Positions 1 through 9,906 of a stretch of DNA of 64,000 nt are shown here, piece after piece. The number at the start of each line of letters is the position of its first letter. Positions within the stretch are counted from its first letter, which is position 1. The position numbers and the translations under genes are program-made. Origin of the DNA: Pannonibacter sp. SL95 (GTDB taxonomy: Bacteria; Pseudomonadota; Alphaproteobacteria; Rhizobiales; Stappiaceae); contig NZ_JAPPRC010000006.1 in the NCBI RefSeq assembly GCF_026672425.1, forward strand, positions 1,447,927 to 1,511,926, written 5' to 3'. The notes beneath the pieces were generated by a model, which was not told the DNA's origin, searched no databases, and saw only the letters and a program-made list of their open reading frames with translations.

Positions 1-992
1 CCGACGGTTGCGCCATAGCGGTTGAGATAGGTGCGGCCGGCGCTGGCCAGCAGGATGCCCGGCCGGTCGTTCTCCGGGAACACCATCGGCCGCTCATGCG
101 CCCCGGCGGCAATGACCACTTCCTTCGCCCGCACCTGCCACATGCGCTCGCGCGGCAGGTTTGCACCCGGCTGTGCCAGATGGTCGGTGACGCGCTCGGC
201 CAGCGCGATGAAGTTCTGCACGAAATACCCAAACGCAGTCGTGCGCGGCAGCAGCGTCACGTTGTCCCGCGCAGCGAGTGTCGCCAACGTGGCGGCGACC
301 CACTCGGCGGCCGGCAGGCCCTCGATGGTGGAGCCGGTTTCGCTGAGCAGCGAGCCGCCCATTTCTGCCTGCTCGTCGCACAGGATCACCCGCGCGCCCG
401 TCTCGCTGGCCGAGAGCGCAGCCGCCAGACCCGCCGGACCGGAGCCGATCACCAGCACGTCGCAATGGGCATAGAGGTTGGCGTAGTGATCCGGATCGGC
501 CAGCTTCGGCGGCTTGCCGAGACCGGCAGCAGCGCGGATCACCGGCTCATAGACCTTGTCCCAGAAGGCCTTCGGCCACATGAAGGTCTTGTAGTAGAAG
601 CCGGCCGGGAACAGCGGCGACAGCACGTCATTGATCGCCCCGACATCGAAGTCGAGCGAGGGATAGCGGTTCTGGCTGATCGCCATCAGGCCTTCGTAGA
701 CCTCGACCTGCGTCGCGCGCAGGTTCGGGGTCTGGTCGCCGTGCCGGTAGACGCCGACAAGCGCGTTCGGCTCTTCCGATCCGGCCGTCAGGATGCCGCG
801 CGGGCGGTGATATTTGAACGAGCGGCCAACGAGATGCACGCCATTGGCAATCAGCGCGGAGGCGAGCGTGTCGCCCGGATGCGCCTGCATCACCTTGCCG
901 TCGAAGCTGAACTGAAGCGTCCGCGACCGGTCGATGCGGCCGCCATGGGCCAGGCGGGCGCTCTGGGTTGATTTCTGGCTATGGGCGCTCAT
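1..992 (-). CDS. soxA: Sarcosine oxidase alpha subunit, N-terminal part (runs off the window)
   Basis: This is the N-terminal 330 or so residues of the large FAD/NAD-binding subunit of heterotetrameric sarcosine oxidase, which demethylates sarcosine to glycine and passes the one-carbon unit to tetrahydrofolate or releases it as formaldehyde. The start is the ATG at 992, which shares its A with the TGA of soxD, so the two are translationally coupled. The N-terminal part (about residues 15-100) looks like the 2Fe-2S/ferredoxin-like portion with the HRPRGI segment. A dinucleotide-binding motif, GSGPAGLAAALSASETG, lies near residue 180 and is followed by CDEQAEMGG. The C-terminus lies beyond the left edge. 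Gene order soxB-soxD-soxA is the usual one for this operon. Confidence 0.93.
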   Translation of the reverse strand, partial: MSAHSQKSTQSARLAHGGRIDRSRTLQFSFDGKVMQAHPGDTLASALIANGVHLVGRSFKYHRPRGILTAGSEEPNALVGVYRHGDQTPNLRATQVEVYEGLMAISQNRYPSLDFDVGAINDVLSPLFPAGFYYKTFMWPKAFWDKVYEPVIRAAAGLGKPPKLADPDHYANLYAHCDVLVIGSGPAGLAAALSASETGARVILCDEQAEMGGSLLSETGSTIEGLPAAEWVAATLATLAARDNVTLLPRTTAFGYFVQNFIALAERVTDHLAQPGANLPRERMWQVRAKEVVIAAGAHERPMVFPENDRPGILLASAGRTYLNRYGATV

Positions 993-1309
993 CAGCGGGC
1001 GTCCTTTTCCTGGGAGGCGCGGGCAAGGGCGTCGAGGTCGGGCTTGGGTTCGCCGGCCTTGTAGGTGCAGACAAACTTGTCGCTGACCGTGTCGCGCACG
1101 GCGTTGAAGAAGCGGCCACAGCCATGGGCATGACGCCAGCGTTCGGCATAAAGGCCGCGCGTGTTGGTGCGCATGTAGAGGAACTGGGCCCATTCCTCGT
1201 CATTGAGCTGCGAGGGATCGGCGGGGCGGGCGATATGCGCCTCGCCGCCGTAGCGGAACTCGGTCTCGGGCCGTTCGACGCCGCAATAGGGACAGGAAAT
1301 CAGCAGCAT
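992..1309 (-). CDS. soxD: Sarcosine oxidase delta subunit
   Basis: Small 105-aa subunit of heterotetrameric sarcosine oxidase. It begins with MLLISCPYCGVERPETEF and carries the C-x2-C pair and later histidine (near HAHGCGRFF) that bind the structural zinc in this family. It lies 9 bp downstream of soxB and overlaps the soxA start by one base (TGATG). Length and motif match the SoxD family. It should act in the cytoplasm as part of the alpha-beta-gamma-delta complex. Confidence 0.93.
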   Translation of the reverse strand: MLLISCPYCGVERPETEFRYGGEAHIARPADPSQLNDEEWAQFLYMRTNTRGLYAERWRHAHGCGRFFNAVRDTVSDKFVCTYKAGEPKPDLDALARASQEKDAR

Positions 1310-1318
1310 GGCGAAGCC

Positions 1319-2572
1319 TCAGTGAGCCACGGCGGCCGCGGCCGCCTCGTCGATCAGCCGTCCGGTGCGGAACCGGTCGAGCGAGAAGGGGGCATTGACC
1401 GGATGCGGCGCTCCGGTCGCAATGGTGTGGGCAAAGACATGGCCCGAGCCCGGCGTGGCCTTGAAGCCGCCCGTGCCCCAGCCGCAGTTGAGATAAAGGC
1501 CCGGCACCGGCGTCAGGCCGATGATCGGCGAACGGTCGGGGGTGTTGTCAACGATGCCGCCCCAGTTGCGCAGCATGCGCATGCGGCGGAACATCGGGAA
1601 CAGCTCGCAGATGGCATCGAGCGTGTGCGTGGTGATGTGCAGACCACCCGCCTGGGAATAGGACACGAACTGGTCCGTGCCCGCGCCGATAACCAGCTCG
1701 CCCTTGTCGGACTGGGAGATATAGGCGTGGATCGTGTTCGACATGACCACGCAAGGGAAGGCCGGCTTCACCGGCTCCGACACCAGCGCCTGCAGCGGAT
1801 TGGATTCCAGCGGCAGCTTCAGCCCGGCCATCGCCATGACAACGGAGGTGTTGCCGGCCGCGACACAGCCGATCTTCTTGGCGCCGATGAAACCGCGTGT
1901 CGTCTCGACGCCCGTCACCTCGCCCGTCGGGGCCCGGCGGATACCGGTGACGGCACAGTTTTGAATGATGTCGACGCCCATGGCGCTTGCGCCGCGCGCG
2001 TAGCCCCAGGCGACCGCGTCATGCCGCGCCGTGCCGCCGACGCGCTGCAGCGCCGCGCCCATCACCGGATAGCGGATGTTCTTGTCGATGTTGAGCGGCG
2101 GGCAGAATTCCTTGGCTTCCTCGGCGCTCAGCCACTCGTTGGTGACGCCGGCCAGCCGGTTGGCGTGAATGTGGCGCTTGAACACCTGGATGTCATGCAC
2201 CGTATGCGCCAGCATCATCACGCCGCGCTGCGAATACATGACGTTGTAGTTCAGCTCCTGCGACAGCCCGTCCCAGAGATCGAGCGCGTGCTGGTAGAGC
2301 CTGGCGCTCTCCTCCCAGAGATAGTTGGAGCGCACGATCGTGGTGTTGCGGCCCGTGTTGCCGCCGCCAAGCCAGCCCTTGTCGAGCACGGCGACATTGG
2401 TGATGCCATGCACCTTGGCCAGATAATAGGCGGTGGCGAGGCCATGTCCGCCTGCGCCGATGATGATCACATCATAGGCCGGCTTCGGCTCGGGCGAACG
2501 CCACTGCCGGCCCCAGTTCTTGTGGGCGCTGAAGGCGTTTTTCGCCACTTCGAGGAAGGAATAGCGCGTCAT
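1319..2572 (-). CDS. soxB: Sarcosine oxidase beta subunit
   Basis: 417-aa FAD-dependent amine oxidase of the DAO family and first gene of the sox operon. The N-terminus [20 protein letters not shown] is typical of SoxB. The Rossmann motif [18 protein letters not shown] is at about residues 36-53, and GGNTGRNTT marks the flavin attachment/contact region. [16 protein letters not shown] near residue 365 is the conserved C-terminal FAD site. The subunit holds the sarcosine-oxidising active site. No regulator is visible immediately upstream, where the repeat array starts. Confidence 0.95.
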   Translation of the reverse strand: MTRYSFLEVAKNAFSAHKNWGRQWRSPEPKPAYDVIIIGAGGHGLATAYYLAKVHGITNVAVLDKGWLGGGNTGRNTTIVRSNYLWEESARLYQHALDLWDGLSQELNYNVMYSQRGVMMLAHTVHDIQVFKRHIHANRLAGVTNEWLSAEEAKEFCPPLNIDKNIRYPVMGAALQRVGGTARHDAVAWGYARGASAMGVDIIQNCAVTGIRRAPTGEVTGVETTRGFIGAKKIGCVAAGNTSVVMAMAGLKLPLESNPLQALVSEPVKPAFPCVVMSNTIHAYISQSDKGELVIGAGTDQFVSYSQAGGLHITTHTLDAICELFPMFRRMRMLRNWGGIVDNTPDRSPIIGLTPVPGLYLNCGWGTGGFKATPGSGHVFAHTIATGAPHPVNAPFSLDRFRTGRLIDEAAAAAVAH

Positions 2573-2790
2573 GGCCGCCGCTTTTGCCCCTGGTCTGATG
2601 CCGTGAATGGATCCTGCCAGCTCTCCGGCACCGGGTGCGGCCGCTGACAGGGCAGGGTGCCATCATCGCCAACCCTGCCGTCAAGGGGGCTTCCTGATCG
2701 GTCAGCCGATGGTCTGAATCCGACATGCTGCGTCGCAGAAGAAGAAAGTGTCGCTGACACCAGCCGCTGGTTCCATGCAGTCACTTCAAC

Positions 2791-2939
2791 GCTTTCGTCA
2801 TGCCATGGCTCGTCCATGGCATCCATGCCGTGCCCTCTCCACTCAGGGAGCGCCTGCGTTGTTGACGCCCCCAGCGCCGCATGGCCCGCACCGCAACGGC
2901 ATGGATGCCATGATCAAGTCATGGCATGACGAAGGAGAG
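2791..2939. repeat. 149-bp inverted-repeat element, copy 1
   Basis: First of three near-identical units. The left arm (2792-2831, starting CTTTCGTCATGCCATG) is nearly the reverse complement of the right arm (about 2897-2935, ending CATGGCATGACGAAG). The interior, CTCTCCACTCAGGGAGCGCC followed by a GC-rich stretch, is conserved between copies. The reading frames through it have no start or codon bias that would support a gene. It looks like a MITE or large REP-type element. Confidence 0.8.
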
Positions 2940-3025
2940 GGTTTGACGGACGAGAGGGGAGAGCCTTCTGCCCGCAACACGCGCCGCGCCGCCGCAACGG
3001 CCCATCCCCACGACCAATCCTAACC

Positions 3026-3174
3026 GTTTTCGTCATGCCATGGCTCGTCCATGGCATCCATGCCGTGCCCTCTCCACTCAGGGAGCGCCTACGTGGCTGA
3101 CGCCCCCGGCGCCGCACGGCCCGCACCGCAACGGCATGGATGCCATGATCAAGTCATGGCATGACGAAGGAGAA
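3026..3174. repeat. 149-bp inverted-repeat element, copy 2
   Basis: Second unit, offset by 235 bp from copy 1 and in the same orientation, with the same arms and interior and only a few substitutions. The segment just upstream, with CGGCCCATCC and CGACCA, is also shared with the segment before copy 3, so the duplicated block is slightly longer than the hairpin itself. Confidence 0.8.
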
Positions 3175-3212
3175 GGGAGGGCCGGCGGCCCATCCTCGCG
3201 ACCACCCTTTCC

Positions 3213-3361
3213 GCTTTCGTCATGCCATGGCTCGACCATGGCATCCATGCCGTGCCCTCTCCACTCAGGGAACGCCTGCGTGGCTGACGCCGCCGGCGCC
3301 GCATGGCCCGCACCGCAACGGAACGGATGCCATGATCAAGTCATGGCATGACGAAGGAGAG
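3213..3361. repeat. 149-bp inverted-repeat element, copy 3
   Basis: Third unit, offset by 422 bp from copy 1, same orientation. It differs at a few positions, for example GAACGGATGCC in the right arm where copies 1 and 2 have GCATGGATGCC. It ends about 50 bp before the MarR operator. Confidence 0.8.
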
Positions 3362-3413
3362 GGGAGGGCCGGAGTCCCAAGACACACATGGCTTGAAAGC
3401 GCCGCCTCAATCA

Positions 3414-3434
3414 TGTTAGTTAGACAAACTAACA
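3414..3434. promoter_or_regulatory. Palindromic operator upstream of marR-like gene
   Basis: Perfect inverted repeat of 8 bp, TGTTAGTT and AACTAACA, separated by 5 bp, ending 12 bp before the MarR start codon. Size, symmetry and AT-rich content match MarR-family operators, so autoregulation and control of the downstream exporter are likely. The binding itself is inferred. Confidence 0.7.
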
Positions 3435-3446
3435 AAAGGCCATATC

Positions 3447-3875
3447 ATGGATCTCGAGGAAAGCCTGCGCTGCCTGCAGTGGCACATGTGGTTCCGCTGG
3501 CGCGAAGAATCGCGCCGCAGCGGCTCGATGGACCTCACGCCGAACGAGCTGGATTATCTCTATGCGCTGCTGGGTGCCGGACGGCCGATCCGTCTGGGCG
3601 AGCTTGCCGCCCGCATGCAGGTCACGCCCGCCTCGGCCAGCGCCATGGTGCGCAAGCTGGAAGCGCGCGGCTATATCAGCCGCAGTGCGAGCGGCGAGGA
3701 TGCCCGCTCGGTTCTTCTTGCGCCCACGCCGAAATGTCAGGCGCTGGAGGCGGAGGAACAGACGATCTACGCCGACACTGCGTCACGCCTTGCTGCCATG
3801 CTCGAGCCGCAAGAGCTGGCCGAACTCTCCCGCCTTCTCGCCAAGGCGCGGGGCAATCTGACGACCGACTATTGA
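3447..3875 (+). CDS. MarR-family transcriptional regulator
   Basis: 142-aa winged-helix regulator. The central part, with LTPNELDYLYALL, LAARMQVTPASASAMVRKLEARGYI and the wing containing DARSVLLAPT, is the MarR DNA-binding domain. The flanking helices would form the dimer interface. A palindrome lies just upstream of the start, and a MATE exporter begins 45 bp downstream in the same direction. The likely role is ligand-relieved repression of itself and the exporter. The ligand cannot be told from sequence. Confidence 0.9.
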   Translation: MDLEESLRCLQWHMWFRWREESRRSGSMDLTPNELDYLYALLGAGRPIRLGELAARMQVTPASASAMVRKLEARGYISRSASGEDARSVLLAPTPKCQALEAEEQTIYADTASRLAAMLEPQELAELSRLLAKARGNLTTDY

Positions 3876-3920
3876 GGCACTTGCGCCGATCGAGGCTCAA
3901 CTGCGACCGGAGTTCCTTGC

Positions 3921-5240
3921 ATGCGACTGCCGTTCCTTGATGAGTTTGTCAGCATCACCCGCCTGGCCGTTCCGATCGTCGTCGGGCTCAGCACCGGCGC
4001 GCTGATTACTGTTACCGATGCCATCATGCTGGCCCCGCTCGGCCCTGTGCCGCTCGCCGCCGCAGGCCTTGCCGGGGCTGTGGCGACGGTGTTCTTTGCC
4101 GCAATCTACGGATTCCTGTCCGTTCTTTCCGTGCGCATCGGCACGGCTTATGGCGCGGGACAGGCCAGGCGGATTGCCGGCGTCTGGCGCACAGGCCTGT
4201 GGCTGGGCCTCGGCACCGGACTGGCTGCCGCGCTGCTCATGGCGCTGGCATGGCCATTGATGCCGCTGCTCGACCAGCCGGCCGAAGTGCTGGCGATTGC
4301 CGGTCCTTACTGGCTTCTGATCGCCGCCTTTCTGGTCCCCTTTGCTATCCTGACCGTCTTCAAGTCTGCCTTCGAGGCAATTGACCGGCCGTGGACGGGT
4401 ACCCTGTTCGGGGTGCTGGCCTGCGTCCTCAACGTGCCGCTGAACTACGTGCTGATCCACGGGATCGGCGGGTTCGAGGGACTTGGGCTGACGGGCGCCG
4501 GCATCGCCTCGCTGCTGGCCGAAACGGTGTCGTTGGCGGTTGCCTTTCTCTACTGGCGCCGCGCGGCCTCGACGGCGCGGCTGCGCGTGCGCGGCCAGCG
4601 CGAGCCGGAGGACCTGCGCTCCGTTGCCCGCGAGGGTGCGCCGCTCGGCCTGATGTACATCGCCGAGACCGGAGCCATGGCGGTGGCGACCATGCTGATC
4701 GGCCTGTTCGGAACCGTCGCGCTCGCCGCCAACCAGGTTGCACTGTCGGTGGGAACGCTCCTCTACATGGTGCCGCTCGGGGTTGCCGGCGCGGTCGCGA
4801 TCCGCGTGTCGCAGGCCGCCGGTGCCGGGCGCACCAATCAGGTGCGGGCGATTACACTGGCCGCGATCGTCATGGCGACGGCCTGGCTGGGGCTGTCGGC
4901 AACGCTTCTGGCTTTCCAGGGCGAAGCCATTGCCCGCCTGATCACCCAGGATCCGGAGGTGGTGGCGGTTGCCGCGTCGATCTTCTTCATCTTCGCGCTC
5001 AGCCAGGTCATGGACGGGCTGCAATCGACGCTGGTTGGCGCGCTGCGCGGCCTGTCTGACACGGGCCTGCCGTCGATTGTCTCTATCGTCGCCTACTGGC
5101 CGGTCGCCCTGCCGGTTGGCTGGCTGCTGGCGACCCATGCCGGCATGGGCCCGTCGGGCGTCTGGCTCGGCTTCGTCTGTGCGCTTGGCCCCGCCGCGCT
5201 GGTGCTCGGCTTGCGCTTCCACGTCCTGACCCGATCATGA
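3921..5240 (+). CDS. MATE family multidrug efflux transporter
   Basis: 439-aa inner-membrane cation-coupled exporter with about twelve hydrophobic segments arranged as two similar halves. The N-terminus MRLPFLDEFVSITRLAVPIV leads into TM1 and the first half carries GLAGAVATVFFAAIYGFLSVLS. The second half has the matching LALAANQVALSVGTLLYMVPLGVAGAVAIRVSQ region with the typical Q-V and R-V-S-Q features of NorM-like MATE proteins. It sits directly behind the MarR gene. An uninterrupted minus-strand frame across the same DNA is a GC-driven shadow. Confidence 0.92.
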   Translation: MRLPFLDEFVSITRLAVPIVVGLSTGALITVTDAIMLAPLGPVPLAAAGLAGAVATVFFAAIYGFLSVLSVRIGTAYGAGQARRIAGVWRTGLWLGLGTGLAAALLMALAWPLMPLLDQPAEVLAIAGPYWLLIAAFLVPFAILTVFKSAFEAIDRPWTGTLFGVLACVLNVPLNYVLIHGIGGFEGLGLTGAGIASLLAETVSLAVAFLYWRRAASTARLRVRGQREPEDLRSVAREGAPLGLMYIAETGAMAVATMLIGLFGTVALAANQVALSVGTLLYMVPLGVAGAVAIRVSQAAGAGRTNQVRAITLAAIVMATAWLGLSATLLAFQGEAIARLITQDPEVVAVAASIFFIFALSQVMDGLQSTLVGALRGLSDTGLPSIVSIVAYWPVALPVGWLLATHAGMGPSGVWLGFVCALGPAALVLGLRFHVLTRS

Positions 5241-5246
5241 CCTCGA

Positions 5247-5272
5247 AGGTGCCCGTTTGGACGTGGGCACCT
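5247..5272 (+). terminator. Hairpin between the two MATE genes
   Basis: Inverted repeat AGGTGCCC and GGGCACCT with a 10-base loop, just after the first MATE stop codon. No strong T run follows, so it may be a weak terminator or an mRNA-stabilising hairpin. Confidence 0.45.
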
Positions 5273-5325
5273 CGTTCCCTTCAGGGGCCAGAGCCCCTGT
5301 GCCGGACCCAGACCCGATTTGATGC

Positions 5326-6672
5326 ATGGAAACCACCATGGACAGCACGCGCATTCCCCGGACCTTCCTGATCTACACGCTGCCGGCCGTGGCGGCGCTG
5401 GTGGTTCAGGCGCTGAACATGATGATCGATGGCATCTTCATCGGTCATGTGATGGGCACGCCCGGGCTCTCCGGCATCTACATGGCCTGGCCACTCGTTG
5501 GCGTCGTTCTGGCGGTTGGCACCATGATCGGCATTGGCGGCGGGGCGCAGCTCTCCATGGCCAATGGCGCCGGCCGTCTGCCCCTGGCCCGGCGCTATCT
5601 CGGCCTGTCGCTGCTGCTGGTCGTGGTCCTCGGCCTCGTTGGCGGAACATTCCTGATCCTGTGCCGCGAGGCTTTCCTGTCGTTCCAGGGTGCCCCGGAC
5701 GAGGTGGTCCGCCATGGCATGGATTACCTGTTCGTGCGCGGCCTTGGTGGCATCTCGGTCATGGGCGCCGCCGTCCTGCCTCTGCTGGTGCGCAACACCG
5801 GCGCGCCAGTGCGCGCCACGCTGGCCATGTTCGCCGGGGTGCTGGTCAATCTGGTGCTTGACTATGTCTTCATCGTCGAGTTCGGGTGGGGCCTGTCGGG
5901 GGCGGCTGCGGCAACGGTCGCCGGTGAAGCGGTGTCGGACATCGCCTGCCTGTGGTTCCTGTTCGGCCGTCCGACGGCCCTCAGGCCGCGTCTCAAGGAC
6001 TTCCGCATCCGGCTGGGGCGGATCGCCCAGATCCTCGTCACCGGCTTCACCAGCATGATCATGTATCTCTACATGAGCTTCGTGATCATGCTGCACAATT
6101 ACCTGTTCATGCGCTTCGGCTCGGAAGTGCAGGTCGCCGCCTTCGCCATCACCGACTATTACATGGCCTTCTACTACCTGCTGGGCGAGGGCATCTGCGG
6201 CGGCATGCAGCCGCTGGTGAGTTATTTCCATGGGGCAGGCGAGCGCCGCGCCGTGCTTGGAACCTTGCGCCTCGCCATGATGTCGATCTTCGGCCTCGGC
6301 TGTGCGCTCGTGGCGGCGCTGCTGATCGTGCCGGAGGTGTTCGTCGCCCTGTTCACCACCGGGGACCCGGTGCTGTCGGCCGCGGCGGAGCATGGCATCC
6401 GCCTGCATCTCTTCACGATGATGCTGGAAGGCCTCATCATCATCGTCGCCACCTACTTCCAGGCCATCGGCGACGCGCGCCGGGCCTTGATGATCGCAGC
6501 CGCCAACATGCTGGTGCAGCTGCCCTTCCTCGCCATCCTGCCCCGCTTCCTCGGCACCGACGGCATCTGGCTGGCGATTCCGGCGGCAAACCTGTTTCTC
6601 GCCCCGATCGTGCTGGTCATGCTGGCGCTGCATCTGCGCCGGCAGGACCGGCTGGTGGCAGCGCCGGCCTGA
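5326..6672 (+). CDS. Second MATE family transporter
   Basis: 448-aa polytopic membrane protein of the MATE superfamily, only distantly similar to the first MATE protein upstream. TYTLPAVAALVVQALNMMIDGIFIGH-like first-helix features, GIGGGAQLSMANGAG near residue 72 and the central SMIMYLYMSFVIMLHNYLF region are typical of the MepA/DinF-like branch. Starts at 5326 (METTMDS) or 5338 (MDSTRIP) are both possible. It is transcribed in the same direction as the marR-MATE pair, but with a hairpin in between, so co-regulation is uncertain. Confidence 0.9.
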   Translation: METTMDSTRIPRTFLIYTLPAVAALVVQALNMMIDGIFIGHVMGTPGLSGIYMAWPLVGVVLAVGTMIGIGGGAQLSMANGAGRLPLARRYLGLSLLLVVVLGLVGGTFLILCREAFLSFQGAPDEVVRHGMDYLFVRGLGGISVMGAAVLPLLVRNTGAPVRATLAMFAGVLVNLVLDYVFIVEFGWGLSGAAAATVAGEAVSDIACLWFLFGRPTALRPRLKDFRIRLGRIAQILVTGFTSMIMYLYMSFVIMLHNYLFMRFGSEVQVAAFAITDYYMAFYYLLGEGICGGMQPLVSYFHGAGERRAVLGTLRLAMMSIFGLGCALVAALLIVPEVFVALFTTGDPVLSAAAEHGIRLHLFTMMLEGLIIIVATYFQAIGDARRALMIAAANMLVQLPFLAILPRFLGTDGIWLAIPAANLFLAPIVLVMLALHLRRQDRLVAAPA

Positions 6673-6680
6673 TACCTGAC

Positions 6681-6720
6681 TGATACCGGCCTGACACCTG
6701 CCTGATACCGGCCTGACACC
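6681..6720 (+). repeat. Short direct repeat after the second MATE gene
   Basis: An 18-bp unit, TGATACCGGCCTGACACC, occurs at 6681-6698 and 6703-6720, with a partial related copy just before at the stop codon. It is a short tandem duplication in the intergenic spacer with no evident gene content. Confidence 0.7.
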
Positions 6721-6867
6721 GGCAAGCCTTTGAAATCATCCCCAGCCTGTCGCATTTCGCGGCAGGTTGGGCGCTTGGCCGACAGCACGGGCTGGCCCTG
6801 CCGGGCATGGTTCGGCTATGGTGCCCCCAAACTTCCCCACCTATTCCATTGAAAGAGGATCGACCCC

Positions 6868-7995
<1,128 letters not shown>

Positions 7996-8006
7996 GGTCC
8001 CGGCCG

Positions 8007-8834
8007 ATGCAGACCCTTTCCGAAAGCCGCATGTTCGGCGGCGTCCAGGGCGTCTACAGCCACGACAGCGAGGCCTGCGGCGTGCCGATGACCTTCGCGG
8101 TCTATCTGCCGCCGCAGGCAAGCCGCGGGCCGGTGCCGTGCCTCTGGTATCTCTCGGGCCTCACCTGCACGCATGAGAACGCCATGACCAAGGCGGGGCT
8201 GCAGGCCCATGCGGCGGAGTTCGGTCTGGCGCTGGTGTTCCCGGACACCAGCCCGCGCGGCGAGGGGGTGGCCAATGATGCCGCCTATGACCTCGGCCAG
8301 GGCGCCGGCTTCTATGTCGATGCCACCGAGGCGCCCTGGGCACCGCATTTCCGCATGGAAGACTATGTGGTGCGCGAGCTGCGCCAGCTGGTTCAGGCGC
8401 GGTTCCCGGTCACGGACCGGCATGGCATCACCGGTCACTCGATGGGCGGTCACGGCGCGCTGACCCTGGCGATGCGCCACCCGGAGCTTTATGCCTCCCT
8501 GTCGGCCTTCGCCCCGATCGCCCATCCGGCCGCCTCCGATTGGGGCCGCAAGCAGCTGGCCGCCTATCTGGGGCCGGACGAGACGCTCTGGCGCGCGCAT
8601 GACGCCTCGCTCCTGCTTGCAACGAAAGGCTGGAAAGGGGATCTGCTCGTCGACCAGGGCCTGTCGGACCAGTTCCTCGACCTCCTGAAGCCGGAGGCGC
8701 TGGCCACGGCGCTCGCCACCACCCGCACGGCCGGGACCCTCCGGCTCCAGGCCGGCTACGACCATTCCTACAACTTCGTCGCCACCTTCGCCCGCGACCA
8801 TGTCGCCTGGCATGCCGAGCGGCTGAAGGGCTGA
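8007..8834 (+). CDS. fghA: S-formylglutathione hydrolase
   Basis: 275-aa alpha/beta hydrolase of the esterase D type, completing formaldehyde oxidation to formate by cleaving S-formylglutathione. The nucleophile elbow is GHSMGGHGAL. The histidine is in GYDHSYNF near the C-terminus, and an aspartate lies in the preceding DQ-x-L-x-D-Q-F-L region. SGLTCTHENAMTKAG is the family signature. It is in an operon with the class III alcohol dehydrogenase. Confidence 0.96.
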   Translation: MQTLSESRMFGGVQGVYSHDSEACGVPMTFAVYLPPQASRGPVPCLWYLSGLTCTHENAMTKAGLQAHAAEFGLALVFPDTSPRGEGVANDAAYDLGQGAGFYVDATEAPWAPHFRMEDYVVRELRQLVQARFPVTDRHGITGHSMGGHGALTLAMRHPELYASLSAFAPIAHPAASDWGRKQLAAYLGPDETLWRAHDASLLLATKGWKGDLLVDQGLSDQFLDLLKPEALATALATTRTAGTLRLQAGYDHSYNFVATFARDHVAWHAERLKG

Positions 8835-8919
8835 GAGGCGGGGCGGGGCTAGGGGGGGGGCGTGCCAGCGGAAGGGACCAAGCCGCTGACAAGCCCCCAG
8901 TCGTCCGCATCACGTCACC

Positions 8920-8963
8920 CTGCGTCACCCCGGCCAAGCGCAGCGCGAGCCGGGGTGACGCAG
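8920..8963. repeat. REP-like palindrome
   Basis: Perfect 15-bp arms CTGCGTCACCCCGGC and GCCGGGGTGACGCAG around a 14-bp loop, of the GTCACCCCGGC type dispersed in alphaproteobacterial genomes. The rest of the 8835-9138 gap holds no supported gene. It has a G run after fghA and a short AT-richer stretch before the SDR start. Confidence 0.75.
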
Positions 8964-9138
8964 GAGTGTGTGGCTGCTGTCCCCGTACCCGGCGAGGCAA
9001 CAGCCACCTGACCACCCGAAACCCGATCAAAGTCACAAAAAACAACAGAAAAACAAAGCCTTCCCGCTCGCGTTTCGGGTCGAGGCCGGGCAAGGCTGTC
9101 ACTAGGTTGCGCCAGTCACTTCAACTGGAGACTGCGCA

Positions 9139-9891
9139 ATGCAACTCAAAGACAAGGTCATCATCATCACCGGCGCAAGCAGCGGCATTGGCGCTGCGGC
9201 GGCGCGGCTGTTTTCTGCCCGCGGGGCAAGGCTCGTGATCGGCGCCCGCCGCAAGGAGCGTCTGGACGCGCTGGCGGGAGAACTCGCCGAGGCCGGCGGC
9301 GAAGTGGTGACGGTCGCCGGCGACGTGGTCGATGACGCCCATGCCCGGGCACTGGTGGAGGCGGCGGTGAGCCGGTTTGGCCGCCTCGACGGGGCTTTCA
9401 ACAACGCCGGCATCGTCGGTGACATGGTTCCTCTGCCGCAGATGACCACGGAGAACTGGAACCGGGTGCTGGAGGTCAACCTGACCAGCGCCTTCCATCT
9501 CGCCCGCCACCAGATCCCGGCGATGCTGGACGGCGGAAAGGGATCGATTGTCTTCACGTCGACCTTTGTCGGTCACGGCATCGGACTTCCGGGCATGGCG
9601 GCCTATGCGGCGGCAAAGTCCGGCCTCATCGGCCTGACGCAGGTTCTGGCGGCAGAGCACGGACCGGCGGGCTTGCGGGTCAATGCGCTGCTGCCGGGCG
9701 GAACCATGACGGAAATGGCGCCGAGCGATGCAGGCGCGCTGGAATGGATCGCCGGTCTGCATGCCCTGAAGCGCATTGCCGAACCGCAAGAGATCGCCGC
9801 CGCCGCCGCGTTCCTCCTCTCCGACGATGCATCCTTCGTGACAGGCACCGCGATGGTGTCTGACGGTGGCAACACCATCTGCAAGACCTGA
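9139..9891 (+). CDS. Short-chain dehydrogenase/reductase
   Basis: 250-aa classical SDR. The cofactor motif TGASSGIG is at residues 12-19, NNAG near residue 90, and the catalytic serine lies in the STFVG region. The Y-x3-K motif is YAAAK, and the C-terminus DGGNTICKT is normal for the family. An NAD(P)-dependent oxidoreductase function is clear but the substrate is not. The gene is convergent with the VIT-like gene (15-bp gap) and appears monocistronic. Confidence 0.92.
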   Translation: MQLKDKVIIITGASSGIGAAAARLFSARGARLVIGARRKERLDALAGELAEAGGEVVTVAGDVVDDAHARALVEAAVSRFGRLDGAFNNAGIVGDMVPLPQMTTENWNRVLEVNLTSAFHLARHQIPAMLDGGKGSIVFTSTFVGHGIGLPGMAAYAAAKSGLIGLTQVLAAEHGPAGLRVNALLPGGTMTEMAPSDAGALEWIAGLHALKRIAEPQEIAAAAAFLLSDDASFVTGTAMVSDGGNTICKT

Positions 9892-9906
9892 GACGGACGG
9901 GGCGCC

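Noticed and set aside
968..2647. Long plus-strand frame across soxB
   Set aside because: Antisense to a well-conserved sarcosine oxidase gene, composition of a shadow frame.
2791..3361. Possible CRISPR array
   Set aside because: Units are 149 bp with unequal spacing and internal inverted arms, and there are no short repeats with unique spacers and no cas genes.
3897..5222. Long minus-strand frame opposite the first MATE gene
   Set aside because: Product is a low-complexity Arg/Gly/His/Gln-rich string typical of GC-rich antisense frames. The plus-strand MATE gene explains the region.
5281..6633. Long minus-strand frame opposite the second MATE gene
   Set aside because: Same reason: His/Gln/Asp-rich shadow with no domain.
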